Origin: Bryoerythrophyllum caledonicum
Lineage: Eukaryota; Streptophyta; Bryopsida; Pottiales; Pottiaceae
DNA: 64,000 nucleotides
Reading direction: 5' to 3'
NCBI GenBank assembly: GCA_963971425.1
Contig: OZ020518.1
Span: 11,228,190-11,292,189 of the forward strand
Part shown: positions 1 through 12,087 of the stretch, one piece after another
How positions within the stretch are numbered: position 1 is the first letter of the stretch
Layout of the letters: every line of letters begins with the position of its first letter
Notes under the pieces: model-generated
Database searches by the model: none
What the model was told of the DNA's origin: nothing
The model's input: only the letters and a program-made list of their open reading frames with translations
Made by a program: the position numbers and the translations under genes

Positions 1-1700
1 TGCAAGGTGACATATGAATAAGTACTCTGACTTTAGATCAAAGCATCGACACATCCTTAATCAGCACGATCAACAATCATTCAAATCATGCAACTTCACT
101 TATATATTTTCTACCATACATTGGAATTGAGTGTTTGTTTCGCCTAATGTGGGAGTCTTAAACTCCTACTTGGTTGCCCCTACCAAAAAGATTAATTAAA
201 TTAGTATTTTAGTTCTAGTTAAGTAGAAAAGTAGATAGAGTTGGATAGAATTAGATTAGATAGTGATTAGCATAATTAGGAAATACTTAAGTAGTTAATT
301 AGGTTTATTATGGTGATAAGAGCGGGTCTTAATTTCACTAAATAAGTCCCGGAAAAAAAAATCTTAAACACTCTGGAAGAGATTCCGGGATGCATTTCTA
401 AAATCACCATAATCCTAATAGATTAAGTTAAGTCTAGAAGATAGTTAGACTAGATAGAAGTTAGTTAGATATTTCTTTTGTTGTTGTTGTAGCATAAATT
501 CTTATTAAAAAAAATAAGGGTTTAACTATATGGAACAAAATACAAAAAGGAGAAAAAAAATAAAATAAAGAAAAATATAAAACTTCAATGGTTGGTACCG
601 AGTACCAACTGGGTACCGGGTATTACCAGGGTACCGGCATCAATCGGATACTAAGCAAGGAGATGAACAGACAACGGAGAAGTCGACCGCGAGGATGGAA
701 GTGACGAGCTCGGATGAAATGACAAGAAGGTGGAGTGTACTTCGAGCACAAGACCCATCGTTTTCGAGGGTCTTGTGGGAAGAATTCGTGGCCATGAGTT
801 GTGGAGGGTATTGTGAGCACAAGATCCTCCATTATTGGGGGTCTTGTGATATTAGAGTTTTGTCCATACCTTTTGAATTGTCTGAGGTTGCTCCATAGTG
901 CTTGTGTACAAGAGAGGAGCTCTTGTTGGGTCATTTTGATTGTTGGATTTTAGGGGAGTTGGGGTTTGAAGTAGAAGGAGAGGAGTTGGGATCTTGTGCA
1001 AAGAAGAGGAAGCTGGGGTTTTGTGCAAAGAAGAAGAGGTGGACGTGAAGAAGAAGAAGATGTGGACTTGTGGTGAAGAAAAAGAGGCGGACAATTAGGA
1101 AGAAGAAAAAGAAGAGGTGGTGTACATCAAGGAGGATGTAGGGTTTTTGGAGGAAGAGGTGCGCGCAAGCTAGGGTTTGAAGGAAGAGGTGCGCGTGTCG
1201 TACCACGGATTTCAAAAAAAATTAGTTAGGTAGTTTAGGGTGTTAAAGTTAAACCAAATAGTTAAGTTTGGGGATTAGTCTGAACTAGGATTAAACTCTA
1301 GGTAGAATTAAGGTAGGAGGAATAAGGGATAAACGTAAAGTCTTTACAAGGGATAAAGGAGGGCCTAGACCCAAACCTAGCCCCGATCTTAAAAAAACAG
1401 ACCGGGTGAAAGTATGCTAAGGGGGGTACAAAATGGGCAAAATAAAATACTGTGTAGTATATTTGAGTTGGGGTCCTTTGCAAAAACGGGAATCAATGAC
1501 AGCCGTCTATTTGAATCCAGGAGTTCAATCGTGGCCGTAGAATCCATTCTCTAATCTGACACCAAAGACACGACGGCACATTGAATTCAACAAGTGGCGC
1601 GTAGCCACATGGGTCAGCCTTTAATTCCATGCCGCCGCTCGTTTTCAGGGGTTCGTTCAGCTGGCCAGTTTTACAACTCTTTTTTCAGTCTGTACATGAA
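1..1700. other. Gene-free AT-rich DNA with a GA-rich tract
   Basis: I see no credible gene here. Open frames on the - strand around 0.85-1.2 kb only mirror a purine-rich tract of GAAGAAG runs at about 950-1170. Small structures are present: ATTATGGTGAT at about 308-318 is answered by ATCACCATAAT at about 403-413, a possible small foldback; GGTACC-type words cluster at 590-640; and a short GGAAGAGGTGCGCG word occurs twice near 1155-1195. Confidence 0.6.
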
Positions 1701-1857
1701 AATTTAGGGAGTTTGCGCTGCTGGATGCTACGCAATCTATGAGCTTCACAACGTGCGTGAGTAGAGAGGTTTGTGTTAGAGACGTGCAACATTCAGGGTT
1801 TAGGGTGAACGTAGATTCTCAGCGCGTTGGATTGGACGCCTCGCCACGCACACGTGA

Positions 1858-2510
1858 GTTGTTTCGTGGCCAGAGGCTGTTTGCGCGCGCGAATTGCATA
1901 TACAATACCTCCTTCTGCATTTAGCCGCACAACAGGGATTTCTGCTTGATGACGACCAAACTTCACGGTGATGAGGTCGCGGAGGAAGCGGGGGGTTGAA
2001 CGGTAGCTGCCGCGGTAGATCACATCTAGGAGCCAACTCTTGCAGCCAAAGCTGAGTACACCACCGCTGTAAGTATACGCGCCCAAGTTTTTTGGTTTTT
2101 TTTGTTTTTGTACCACATGTTAGTTGTGAGATCGAATGTTTATGTATTGTCCGTGTCTAGCGCCAAGTAGTAATTACCTGTTAAGATATACTCACTCGGT
2201 GGAACTGTTTGCTAGCACGATTGGGAGCGACGAACCCCCTTCTGTATTCAGCCGCACAGTAGGGGTCTGTGCTCGATGATTATAGAGTTGACGGTGATGA
2301 GGTCGCCGCTGAAGCCAGAGGTTGAACTGTAGCTGCCGCTTGAGATCAAGAGGTGACAACGAACTCTTGCTCCCTGCTGAAGACACCACCGCTGTAAGTG
2401 TTGACGCCCAATTTTTAAAATTTTTTTTAATTACACATCTTAGGTGTGATCCGAATGTATATGTGAGAGCTGGTCCAGTGCCCAGTAGCGAATACCTGTT
2501 AATAGGTTTA
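1858..2510 (+). repeat. Tandem duplication (about 325 bp) of a leader exon
   Basis: Two diverged direct copies lie head to tail, about 1.86-2.18 kb and 2.19-2.51 kb. Anchor words recur with an offset of 325-327 bp: CCACCGCTGTAAGT at 2061 and 2386, and TTCTG(C/T)ATT(T/C)AGCCGCACA at about 1913 and 2240. Each copy ends in a good splice donor (GCT/GTAAGT), and a matching acceptor lies at about 2696 just before the start of the next gene. I infer alternative non-coding first exons. Confidence 0.6.
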
Positions 2511-2714
2511 GTGTTCCCTGTGAGTAGGCGTAGCGCCAGATTCTGCTTTTTTGGTGAACGAAATATTGCTTCAGACATGCTTGGACAGTTTCACATGGGA
2601 AAAACATGTGTATGGAGGTGCTGTAGATGTGCTTGTCGTGAGTAAACGTGTTCATTTTACTAAGATCTAACATATTTATTGGTGGTCATGTTTCAGGGTG
2701 TTTCTGTGGACAAC

Positions 2715-4236
2715 ATGGGAAGGCAAGAGAAGAGGGTCCTTCAGAGGGCTACCAAGAGAGAGGCCTCCATCACGAGGAATGATGACCGAATTTCGGAGGA
2801 TGACTCTGACGGCGATGATGATGCCATGAACGACGTGGAGAAGGACGCCGAAGTCGTTGAATTCGTCGCTGCTGTGGAGGAGAGGGAAGCCGCACTCATG
2901 GACATCGATGCCAAGATAGGGATCATGCTCAGGGATGCCCCTCCTCGTGCGATTAACTACGAAGTTTTTCGGGACCATTACAATCTGCATGTCGGTGGGC
3001 TGAATCCACACAAGCACCATGAAAAGCATGATGTCAGTGAGTTAGATCTTGCTCAGATCTTTGGTCCTCGTCAGGCGGGCAAATCCGGGTACTCTTTTAG
3101 GAAGGTCTCCGATGCTAGGATTACAAAGGCAATAGAAAAATACTATTGTATTTGTTATCAAAAAATTGTGGTGCCTAACACGAAGCTGATAGGCAAGGAC
3201 TTCGCTGTCGCGGTCGTAGCAGAGGTTGTGATGGATGTTGAGGTTGACTGGGCAGGTTTTGCCACTGTAACCAATACTAATCAGTGCTCAGTCTGGCGGA
3301 AGAAAATGGTAGGTTTTGTGAAAGAGAAGGCTCGGATTCTTGGGAAGACATTCGCTGAAGTCGTTGCAGAGGATGAGCTCGGGAGCTATTTAGACGGGGA
3401 AGTGGCGGTGAAGATGGAGGGCACTAATCCATCTACGGACATGGACATGAAGGCCCCGCACAGCTCCTTGTGGACGAAGAAGAAGAAGGGGGAAGTGCAG
3501 GATGTTTTAGCGCTTGTGAGGTTGGAGATCGAGGCGGGCAAGAAGGAGCTAGAGATCGTGAAGAAGGAGCACCTTCAACATGTGCATGAGATGGGTACTC
3601 AGAGGCTGTTAGTTGACACTATGGAGGCTTCACGCGCTGTTGCAAGGAAGCGAGTGGAGGAATGCACGGATGACAGTCGGATTTCAAGCCTACAAGTTCA
3701 CCTAGACTTTTATGATGACATGCATCGGGAGACTTCAGACAAGCTTGTCATACTACAAGCTGATTACGAGTGCAAGGGAGTCCAGATAGGAAGGTTGACT
3801 TGGCGTGGAGATATGCTGGGCAGGCAGGCCGAAGACTTGGTGAAGTGCGCTGCCGCGTTAAAGGCAGGTTACAACGGACTATCAGTTTTCCCTCATCCCA
3901 TGGTATACCTCGAGGAGGCTGAGGGTGAGGGATGGACTACACTTCGGTCTCGCACATGCTCGGTTTGTGAGTTGTCATTTCCTCACAATGACATGCATGT
4001 CTGTAGTTGCCTACATGTCTATCATCCATGGTGCGCTCGGGTTTGGTTTAGGTCAAATTTCAGGTGTGCGTCAGAAGATTGCGGTATGGTGCACCCCGAT
4101 TGGTATAAGAGCAATGGATATGGAGAGTTGCCTGATGACCTTCAATTGCAGTAAGAAAGCTTGGATTGTGGCATGAGTCGAGTGTTGGCGATTTCAGCAA
4201 GGACCATAGCATCAAAGAAGAACTGCCATACAGTTG
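2715..4236 (+). CDS. RING-like zinc-finger protein, probable first coding exon of the SET gene
   Basis: The frame opens at ATG 2715 (starts MGRQEKRVLQ), just after a splice acceptor, and stays open for 479 codons to a TAA at 4152. The protein has an acidic stretch at about residues 30-55, a charged probably coiled-coil region at about 260-320, and a C-terminal Cys/His cluster at about 415-470 (CSVC, CSC, YHPWC, C-x4-C, then HPDW) resembling a RING or PHD-type finger. The frame continues past the TAA to a donor at 4236 (TTG/GTAATT), where the phase matches the acceptor at 5062/5063 of the downstream SET exons. The four pieces then total 3303 bases, an exact multiple of three. I infer one gene of about 1100 residues whose first exon carries a nonsense codon, but a separate short gene is possible. 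The cellular role is unknown; a RING would suggest ubiquitin ligase activity. Confidence 0.6.
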
Positions 4237-5062
4237 GTAATTCTTTCTTTCATGTCATCCTTCTCTTGTTTCCTTTCATTTGTATTTGATAGTCAATGCC
4301 TAAGGTACACTTATTCACCTATATTTTTTGTTTGTGTCGCGTATAATGTGCTGTAGATGACACAATATATTAGTTTCTGGTGTGAAGTTTGTGGTAGCCC
4401 AAGGTATAGTACATGACACCCTTGTGTGTGTTAACCTATTTGTATGCAGTGCGTGTGAGTCTTACATGTGTCTCAAGTGTGTTTCATATCCTTCATTCAC
4501 TCCCTCTTTAGTTCGTGGTTTTGTTTATAATTCTGCTTAGGTTCCTTAAGTATATTGCGTAGTATGCACTTGTCTATTTGTGAGGTATTTTATCCCCTTC
4601 TGTAGACTTAGTGTACTGTCTTAGAACACCACGTAGTAGTGCTTCATTGTATCTTAATTTTTATTGAATGAAACTTTGTAGGGTCACCTATACTATGATA
4701 TACTGCGTGGTATATAGTTGATACTATATGCAGTCTCAACGACTAGTTGACCAGGTGTTTGTTTTTGGGTATGGGTATTCAAAATTGTTTCAATGTGTAT
4801 GAAGTAGCCTCTTATGCTTCACCAGACACTTCCATATACTCAAATAAAAAATAATGAATACTCTGCAGTATTCAATTTACTGTATCTTACTCTAGTACAG
4901 TACTAGTTGGTTGGGTAGTAGTATAATATATCCTATTCTGTGATAGTTCATACTATGTCTTTGTATATTGGGGTACTAGACATGCAGAAAGTTATGTTCC
5001 AAGCTTCAGTTCATTGCACTTCTGTGGCTAACATAGTTGTCTGGTTGTTGTCGTCATTGCAG
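4237..5062 (+). other. Presumed intron rich in AGTAT/TACTA words
   Basis: There is no open frame of note. The stretch is full of short words such as AGTATGC, GATACTATATGC, AGTACAGTACTAG and GAATACTCTGCAGTATTC. The same vocabulary returns in the other introns and spacers between about 6.2 and 12.4 kb and is much rarer in the GSH1 introns. Confidence 0.5.
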
Positions 5063-7965
5063 GGTCTTCAGATGTATTTCATAGTCCTAACTCCACCACC
5101 ACCTGCACGTACAGTGTAGGGGAGACTAGCCACGCGAAATTGAGCTCAGCAATTGATGACTCTCGTCATTCTGCGGGAAAAGATGGTATTCCGGCTGAGT
5201 GCATTGTAACTAGCCCTGAGAAGTTCTCCAAGATTTTAGGCCTTGGCATAAAGAAGAGTGACTTTACTACCCCACCGAGGAGAGTCTTATACTCAGCAGC
5301 CCTGGAGAAGCCCTTGAGCATGCCAAAGAACACATTGGAAGCCTGCGCAAAACCACTAGTTTCACAGCGCAACGTGGTGGGACTTTCACCGGCCAAGGAC
5401 CTAGTCTCACCCTTGGAGGCACTTCCATCACATGTGAAGGAGGCATCAAACTCTCAACCTCTGCTGATGTGCAGCCTACCTATGCATCCCCCAACCGAGC
5501 AAGCATGCAACAGAGAAGGTACGATGTGCCTCTCATTCGGGTAGTGTTCAGTCTTGGAGTGGTATCCACATGTATTGACAAACCTCGTGGGTTGTAACAT
5601 TGGAAGCTTCAGGTCCTGAGAGTGACATAGAGGGGAAGGACGGAGATGACGGTGTTTTGGAGGAGGCAGCTTTGCTTGCTGAGTATCAGATGAGAATTGC
5701 AGAGTTGAAGTCAAAGAAGGTGAAGAAAGGTATTGTTAGAGGGAAGGTTGCTTCCCCTGCCATGATCGACACTAGCAACGCTGGAGCACAGACGAGGGGT
5801 TAGGGGAAGGACAAAATCAAAACACGACGCGAAGGACCTACCGAAGAAATAGGTGAGGTATCTACAGGGAAGATGAAGGCGGCAAAGAGGAAGAAGGTCG
5901 ACCAGGTAGGTTCTGCAGATATAGTGGACAATGAGGTTGGCGACCCGAAAGGTGGGAAGGTAAAGAGATCATGTAGGAAATAATAGTGAATTTGAAGTTT
6001 CGAGATTTACCTGGTGTAGGTACTTCATGAATCATGCGAGATGTGCATATCCTCATTCTTGTGGCCGGTGGATTGCACGGGTGCGTTTGTATACACGCTA
6101 GTAGTGGGGCGACTTTTGAATTTTTGGTATGGTGTTATGTATGGAGACGTTGAATCACCATACATAGAACTTTGTGTATGTTAGTTTTCTGCAATTGCAG
6201 TCCTCTAGAATGGGCCACATCGAGCCAGGCTTTTATATATGTTATTACACACTACAAATATTCTAATGGAGCTAAGGTTGACAAACCTGAGTGGGCTACA
6301 GTATTCTAATGAAATGCAGTAGTACCTTAAGTGGTGCAATATACTCTATCTCAGTATATTTTACACTATGACTATTTTCGTAATATATAATATTGTATTA
6401 TAGGAAGTACTTACCTTCATTGTCGGCTTTACGTATAGATGTGGCTTGGTAATTTCATTGTTATTGATCATGTATGTATAGAAGGCAAGTCATGTTTTTG
6501 CCATTGTGATGCAGATTTGTCTTTTTGGTTGCAGGATGCTCGACTACCACGAAAGTCGTATGATTTATCCAAAGGAGTTGAAAGGACTCCCATAAGCGTG
6601 GTTGTCATGGAAGACCCATGCTTGGGACCGGACGGTTTTGACTACATTTTACAAAACTCACTCGTTGGAGTTGTGTGTGTAGATCTGGACCTAACAGTGG
6701 CAGAAGTGAAAGGTTGTTGTGGCTGCAAATCTGCGTGTGGAGTATCCCGGAGAAATGTATGCGACTGTGCTTTCTATGCTGTAGACTGTGCTCCTTATAC
6801 TGGAGGGAGCGTACTTCACGAGCACTACATTGAAACGGTATGGCTCTTATTTCCAGCATCAACATTAGTATTAGAGTGTCAAAAATTTAAGTTTAGCTCC
6901 CTACTTGTAAAACGAAGTGTCATATCTTTCATGATGTGGATTCTTTGCAGGCTCTTAGGGAGACATTGGGACGTGATACGGACTTATACGAATATTGCCA
7001 GAGTGCAGGTTGTTCAAATGTCGTGAAGGGGAGATGTATGGGCCACAAAACCACGACTTTTTTAAAGGAATGTAGGCCTGGGTGTCATTGCGATGTCCTT
7101 TGTGCTAACCGTGTTGTGCAGAACGGAGTAACACGACAACTCCAGGTATATATGTGTTCGTTGCTACATTTTTTGTTTTTTGCTGGTTTTTTGTATAAGT
7201 TTTTTTCCTGATTTTCCTTTTTGGCTTTCGCTCGTTTCATGCAATAGAACGTTTCTCGTTTAAGTTGTACGTTTTCACAGGTTTATTGGGTCAACAACGA
7301 CAAGAAGTAGGGCATACGGACATTGGAACATTTACCTATAGGGGCGTTTGTCTTCGAATTTCTAGGAGAGGTTTTATCTAGCGAGAACTTGGATACGCGC
7401 ATGTGCTCCCATGGTAAGTATGCCCTTAATTTAGATGCAAATTGGAGATTAGAAGATGAGCTGAGCGATGCTGAGTGTCTCTCAATTGATGCGACCAGAG
7501 AAGGAAACGTCTCAAGATTTCTGAATCATAGGTTAGTCAAATTTTATATTTTGATTTAGGCAACATTGTCTAGAAGATGTTTGTTGGAGAAGACGTATTC
7601 AAATCCAATCTAAGTGGTTTGAATGTGGAATGCAGATGCCATGATGCAAATCTGTTACAGATTCCAGTTGTTATTGAGACGCATTTCAGAGGATACTATC
7701 ACGTAAGTATCTTCCACAATATGAATGGTCCAGTATTCCTCCTTCTATAAGAATGTTGAATGTGTACTTGAAATTAACATACTCAACTGTGGTTTAAAAC
7801 CAGGTGGCATTCTTCACCAGTAGGAATGTGGTGGCCGAGGAGGAGCTCACCTGGGACTATGGTATCGATTTTGAAGACACTAGTAACGAAGTTCCAAGCT
7901 TTCGTTGCATGTGTGGAAGCAAAGACTGTCGTGACCGAAGAAGTTGGCAGCAGAAGAAAAAGTGA
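5063..7965 (+). pseudogene. SUVR-like SET-domain histone H3 lysine methyltransferase, interrupted
   Basis: Exons read as 5063-5518, 5613-5959, 6535-6837, 6951-7145, 7281-7531, 7636-7702 and 7804-7965, all with GT/AG borders and matching phases. The first two encode a Ser/Pro-rich linker and a Lys/Arg-rich probable nuclear-localisation segment. The last five encode 325 codons holding a Cys-rich pre-SET (CCGC, CDC, CHC), a SET domain with RTLEHLPIGAF, the cofactor motif RFLNHRC (local residues 246-251) and ELTWDYG (286-292), and a post-SET CMC-x4-C (307-314). In the family these domains bind S-adenosylmethionine and methylate histone H3, usually K9, in heterochromatin. In-frame TAG codons lie at 5801 and at 7308, the latter where relatives have Gly-Trp-Gly. 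All other key residues remain. It looks recently inactivated. It converges on a transposase gene and may be its cargo. Confidence 0.8.
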
Positions 7966-8186
7966 CCAATTTAATGCAGCTCAATGTTGTTTGAAAGCTA
8001 CTGCCATTGCATATAGCTTTTTCCCCTGTATTTGTATGACAGTGACTATATGCTATGGTGTACTGTGTGCTTAGGGATGTTTTAAGTTGCCCTCGAGGTA
8101 CTTGTTCATTTCTTGCTTGCATAGCAAACGGGTAATGAATTGTACGAGATAGAACATGGTGGTGTACATGCACAAAATGTTAATAT

Positions 8187-8192
8187 AATAAA
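8187..8192 (+). terminator. Candidate polyadenylation signal of the SET gene
   Basis: AATAAA lies about 220 bases after the SET stop codon, and the spacer to the convergent transposase gene follows. No other evidence for the cleavage site. Confidence 0.3.
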
Positions 8193-8837
8193 TACGGCGC
8201 CCTTTCCATTTCCAAAACTTCCTGTGCACAATATTTTCTTCACCTACTGATATCGAATTTTGGAAATGTAGCTAACATGTAAAGCAAGGACAAATGTCTT
8301 ACCAAGTAGAAAGGACTTTGTTATCATGGGAAAGAACAATTACCTTCAATTATACATTTTATGTCTATAGTATACCAGAGCTGTGGAATGATCAATAAGT
8401 ATATCAAATATACTATCAAGTATACTAACTAAATAATAGAGGTAGTACCTATACTGTCAATGTATCAAAACATACTATAGGTGTATGAATCTTAACTAAA
8501 GAATAAACATATAGCACATACATGGGGCGAACATATGAAACACAGGATATAAAGTATTGTTGCACAGTCTAGAATATACTAGAATGAGCTACACTTGGAT
8601 TCGCTAATTGCATAACTGACATAACTTGTGGTTCCTACACGTATAGAAACCAGAGCAGATCAAAAGAACTAATCCAAACATGTGTTTGGAATAATCAAAA
8701 ACCTTCCAGAGCCATTTTTATGACATCTATGGATTCGTCTCGAAGTTGGTAGACATGGTCACCTCCCTTGACCCTGTGTGTCGCCGGCAACATTGAGAAC
8801 TTACAAGCAAGAACTAAATCTGCATCAATGTGAGCAA
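8193..8837. other. Spacer between convergent SET and transposase genes
   Basis: No gene. It is dense in AGTATAC, ATATACTA and TAGTACC words like the introns on both sides. A 32-base word beginning TACACGTATAGAAAC at 8636 recurs once, with one mismatch, at 12374 inside the 5' part of the transposase gene. Confidence 0.5.
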
Positions 8838-10589
8838 CTACACTATTTGGAGGAAAACATAAGAGTTAGGACTATTGCCCCATTTCTGATAATAAGTCCC
8901 CACAAGTATGTCGTCCCCCACGTCAAACTCACCTCCCCACCTACAAGTGAACTTTTCACGAACGACTTCTTTTCGACGTTGGCACTGAAGCACATAGAAA
9001 TCGACGCCCTCCTCGTTTCCGTCATCCGCCGGAATTGCAAAATTGTCCCCGATTTCCACCAAATCTCCCAGACTTTCGTCAATAGCATAGTCCCATGGAT
9101 CTTCATCTCCTTCGTCCACCTGCCCCTGTTGCATAACGTCTCGTGCAAATGTCACATCTGTGGGACCAAGCTTGATGACTGTCCATGCCTTCACATGCGA
9201 CATCTTTTCACAAGATGGCCAATCTCCATCCAAACAATGGCAGCAATAACATGAGAGGTTTCGTACCATTAGCAATGTCGGATCGGTTGCGGAAACTCCC
9301 CGAATTGAATGTAGCTTTCTAGACCCTTGAATTGTGTGGCATCCGTATGATTGTCGCCGGTCTACGGTGTCCACGCCAATGTAGTGGAAGTATCTATGAG
9401 ATACTATTCTGTCGTTGACAACCAAGGTTTCCACCAAACCCGCCATCTTTTCTTCCAAGAAATTCACCGCGTCTCTTGCATCCTGCAGCTTCCGGCACGG
9501 ATTGTGGAGTTGTTCAGTCCGCAAAGCTCTCTTGATAACAGCGCCTGCGCCATCCCACTCCCCCTTCCCATGTCCCGTTCCAAAGTAATTCCATTCCATA
9601 AGACAGCCTTCTGTAAGCCCTGCATACCTACTAACAAAGTACATAGACCTTGCACCTTTGAATTGTCCGGCGCACCCGTCGCTCCACACCCAATGTTGGT
9701 TCACCTGTATACCACGAGACTTCAGCCAATTCCAGTGCCTCAAGAAACAATGCTGCACGAATAAGGTATCATGGGTTCTATCATCTGAAATATAGAAATG
9801 GGTCTCTTTTACTACGCCATCAATATTAGGCACATGACGGTTAGTAATGTGCACTAAAATTGTAATTTGCATAGATTGCCAATGCATGGATTGTATCTCA
9901 TTCTGGATCTCAAAGGTATAATTTACGGCAAAATCAACATGAGATAGTATGGCATCAATAGGCAAATCATCCATGCTAAGTCGGCATTGTACATCCTGCC
10001 ACCTAGCAACAAAATTATGGGTTATGAACTTGTACAGCCGGGGCACAAGGTACTCAAAGAACTGAGCTGGAGATGTCTCCATGTAAACCTCTCCAAGGCA
10101 TTTCCGTGGCTTCCCGTTCTCGTTCACTCCCACCACCTCCGAGTCAAAACGTCGCCACTTCAATTGGACTGCTGATGGCATTGACTCACGCGGACAGATA
10201 GGAAGCGTATGTCCTCCACATCTAGTACATGTTCCCATCAAGCACTCCAAGCGATGGAACTCCTCTGTGTTCGGCTCCGGGCACACCACTACCTCCCACA
10301 GTTTTGTAACCCCATCAAACTTATTCAAATGTGCTGAACATCCATCAGAATCTACATTGTGACACACAATGCATGCGCAATCGCAAGAAATCTCGGCGTG
10401 GAATCCTCGTGTGGCCTCTCTCACTGACGATAAGGCCTGCCGAAGCATTTCTAGCTCAACGTGGTATTTACAGCAGCATACGTTGCGGTCATTGCATTTT
10501 TTTACGAAGTAAGGCCGCATTCTCTCAAAGGCTCGCATGGAGATGAGCTCATTAGGATGTGCAGCCTTGAATCTCTCATACAAGGATGC
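8838..10589 (-). CDS. DDE-type transposase-like protein, catalytic exon
   Basis: The - strand exon begins after an acceptor at 10590 (CAG/GCATCC) and runs 583 codons to a stop at 8838. It opens with LYERF and a segment NDRNVCCCKYHVE, then a Cys-rich region (CDCACIVC, CTRCGGH). Three widely spaced acidic motifs follow: DFAVNYTFEIQNEIQSMHW, WVWSDGCAGQFKGARS and FGTGHGKGEWDGAGAVIKRA. Proteins with this order (DFAENY, SDG..xQ(Y/F)K, HGKG..DG.G..VKR) are common in repetitive DNA of plants and animals. I read the acidic residues as an RNase H-fold DDE/DDD triad. The C-terminal part adds a CYCCHC cluster and an acidic tail. I cannot name the superfamily. The exon has no internal stop. Some codons at 10590-10715 are also open but are better read as intron. 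Confidence 0.7.
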   Translation of the reverse strand, partial: ASLYERFKAAHPNELISMRAFERMRPYFVKKCNDRNVCCCKYHVELEMLRQALSSVREATRGFHAEISCDCACIVCHNVDSDGCSAHLNKFDGVTKLWEVVVCPEPNTEEFHRLECLMGTCTRCGGHTLPICPRESMPSAVQLKWRRFDSEVVGVNENGKPRKCLGEVYMETSPAQFFEYLVPRLYKFITHNFVARWQDVQCRLSMDDLPIDAILSHVDFAVNYTFEIQNEIQSMHWQSMQITILVHITNRHVPNIDGVVKETHFYISDDRTHDTLFVQHCFLRHWNWLKSRGIQVNQHWVWSDGCAGQFKGARSMYFVSRYAGLTEGCLMEWNYFGTGHGKGEWDGAGAVIKRALRTEQLHNPCRKLQDARDAVNFLEEKMAGLVETLVVNDRIVSHRYFHYIGVDTVDRRQSYGCHTIQGSRKLHSIRGVSATDPTLLMVRNLSCYCCHCLDGDWPSCEKMSHVKAWTVIKLGPTDVTFARDVMQQGQVDEGDEDPWDYAIDESLGDLVEIGDNFAIPADDGNEEGVDFYVLQCQRRKEVVREKFTCRWGGEFDVGDDILVGTYYQKWGNSPNSYVFLQIV

Positions 10590-11336
10590 CTGCCAAAGAT
10601 AGTGCCCAAATTGCATGTCAGCAATGTGCAAAATATACCTTACGAGTATGTACAAATGACTATAGAAGTATAACATCAGACTACAAAGGTATGTCAATAA
10701 ACTAAAAGAGTACATCCTGACTTAGACATGTGAGTATATACCTTGTGGTTTTTATACTCAAAATGAGTAGATAAGTGTTACAAGTACTTGTATAGAGTAT
10801 ATTATAGTATATTAGCAACGTAAACTATGTTCTAGGATACCATGGTCCAGTGTTACAAGTATGATCATAGACTATGTGGGAACATCGAATAACCTGAATA
10901 GTATTCACAAAGTGTCTATAACTCTACATGAAGAGTGTGTTGTGGAATAACCGAAGCCTATTGCAGAGGACCACGTCGATATAACAACATACTCCAGGTG
11001 ATGAGATGTGACTTCACAAGTGTATCACACACTCTCAAGGAGTATGTACACGGACAAGTTTAGCACATTTGAGTCTACACGAGTATCAACGAGGACCACC
11101 CATGTATTCCATTGAACTACTGCTGTTAATTACGCACAAAAAAGTACTATATAATTATAACCTAGGATATAGAAAGATACAAGGAATGTGTATCAAAGGA
11201 CTACTGGAGTGTTTAACGACGACAAGAACGGGATGTTGATGATACTAACCAAGTTTGATACTATGATAGTGGTCGAATTACAAATGGGACCACACGAAAT
11301 TATTCACATACAACCAAAGAGGGTGCGGTGAAGTAC

Positions 11337-12087
11337 CTGACTTTCAAGCAGCAAGTGCGTTGGATGACTTTCGTACACCCTCTTCTCTATCCGTTTTCTC
11401 CTGACATCCTTCTTATTGGGACTGACTCAAGTCTCCGTAGACCACCACTCCTTCACAAGCTCCCTTGTTTGAATCGACAATCCAGCCCTCTTTCTCCGTT
11501 CAACAAGCTTAAAAATCGACGATCTAGTGGATTGTAGACTTCGCCGTCGATGCAGCGCTGCGACTATGTTTCGTGTTTACGTACGAAGGACCCTCGATAT
11601 CGTACGTACTCTTGTGCCATCTGTATTTATAGCAGCATCGAATAGTGCCTTCCTCCTGAGTAATTTTTCTCTAGAGCATGGGTTTCTGAGGAGCTGCAAT
11701 TCGTTCCTATAGGATTGAATGATGGCATGGTTAGTTTTCGCATCATCCTGATCACGGTAGCATTTGGGTAAATGGGGAACTATCATTTTGGAGGACAAAA
11801 CTGTCTCCAGTACAGCCTGTCGGAACCCTAAACCCTCGCCAGCAACTTCGAATTCCTTCAAGATGAAATCAGAAATCCGTGCAGAGACTCTACTTACATC
11901 CCTACGTCCAGAATTGTCCCCACGAAGGTCCTCACCGGCAAGAGCCAAACGTAGCGACCGCTCTGCCAAATCCCTCTTTCTCGCTCTACAACGTCTTTGA
12001 CGTTCAGCTGCTTTCTCCTTAGCTAAAGCAACCTCTTCATTCGATGGTCCACTAAGTTCAGGCCTAGCTGCACGCTTCCTAACCATC
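11337..12087 (-). CDS. Upstream exons of the DDE transposase-like gene
   Basis: Two - strand exons, 12087-11581 and 11523-11337, join in phase with each other and with the catalytic exon at 10589. The first starts MVRKRAARPELSG at 12086 and has a basic stretch resembling a bZIP basic region (ERQRRCRARKRDLAERS), although no leucine zipper follows. The second contains VKEWWSTET, VSPNKKDVRRKR and HPTHLLLESQ, a conserved lead-in of this transposase family. One in-frame TGA lies at 11429-11427 inside the ET-VSPNKK motif where Arg (CGA) is expected, consistent with CpG decay. From the ATG at 12086 the whole protein would be about 814 residues. Confidence 0.6.

Noticed and set aside
623-1215. Overlapping open frames at the left end
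   Set aside because: They mirror a GA-rich repeat tract, encode runs of Phe/Leu/Ser and have no domain.
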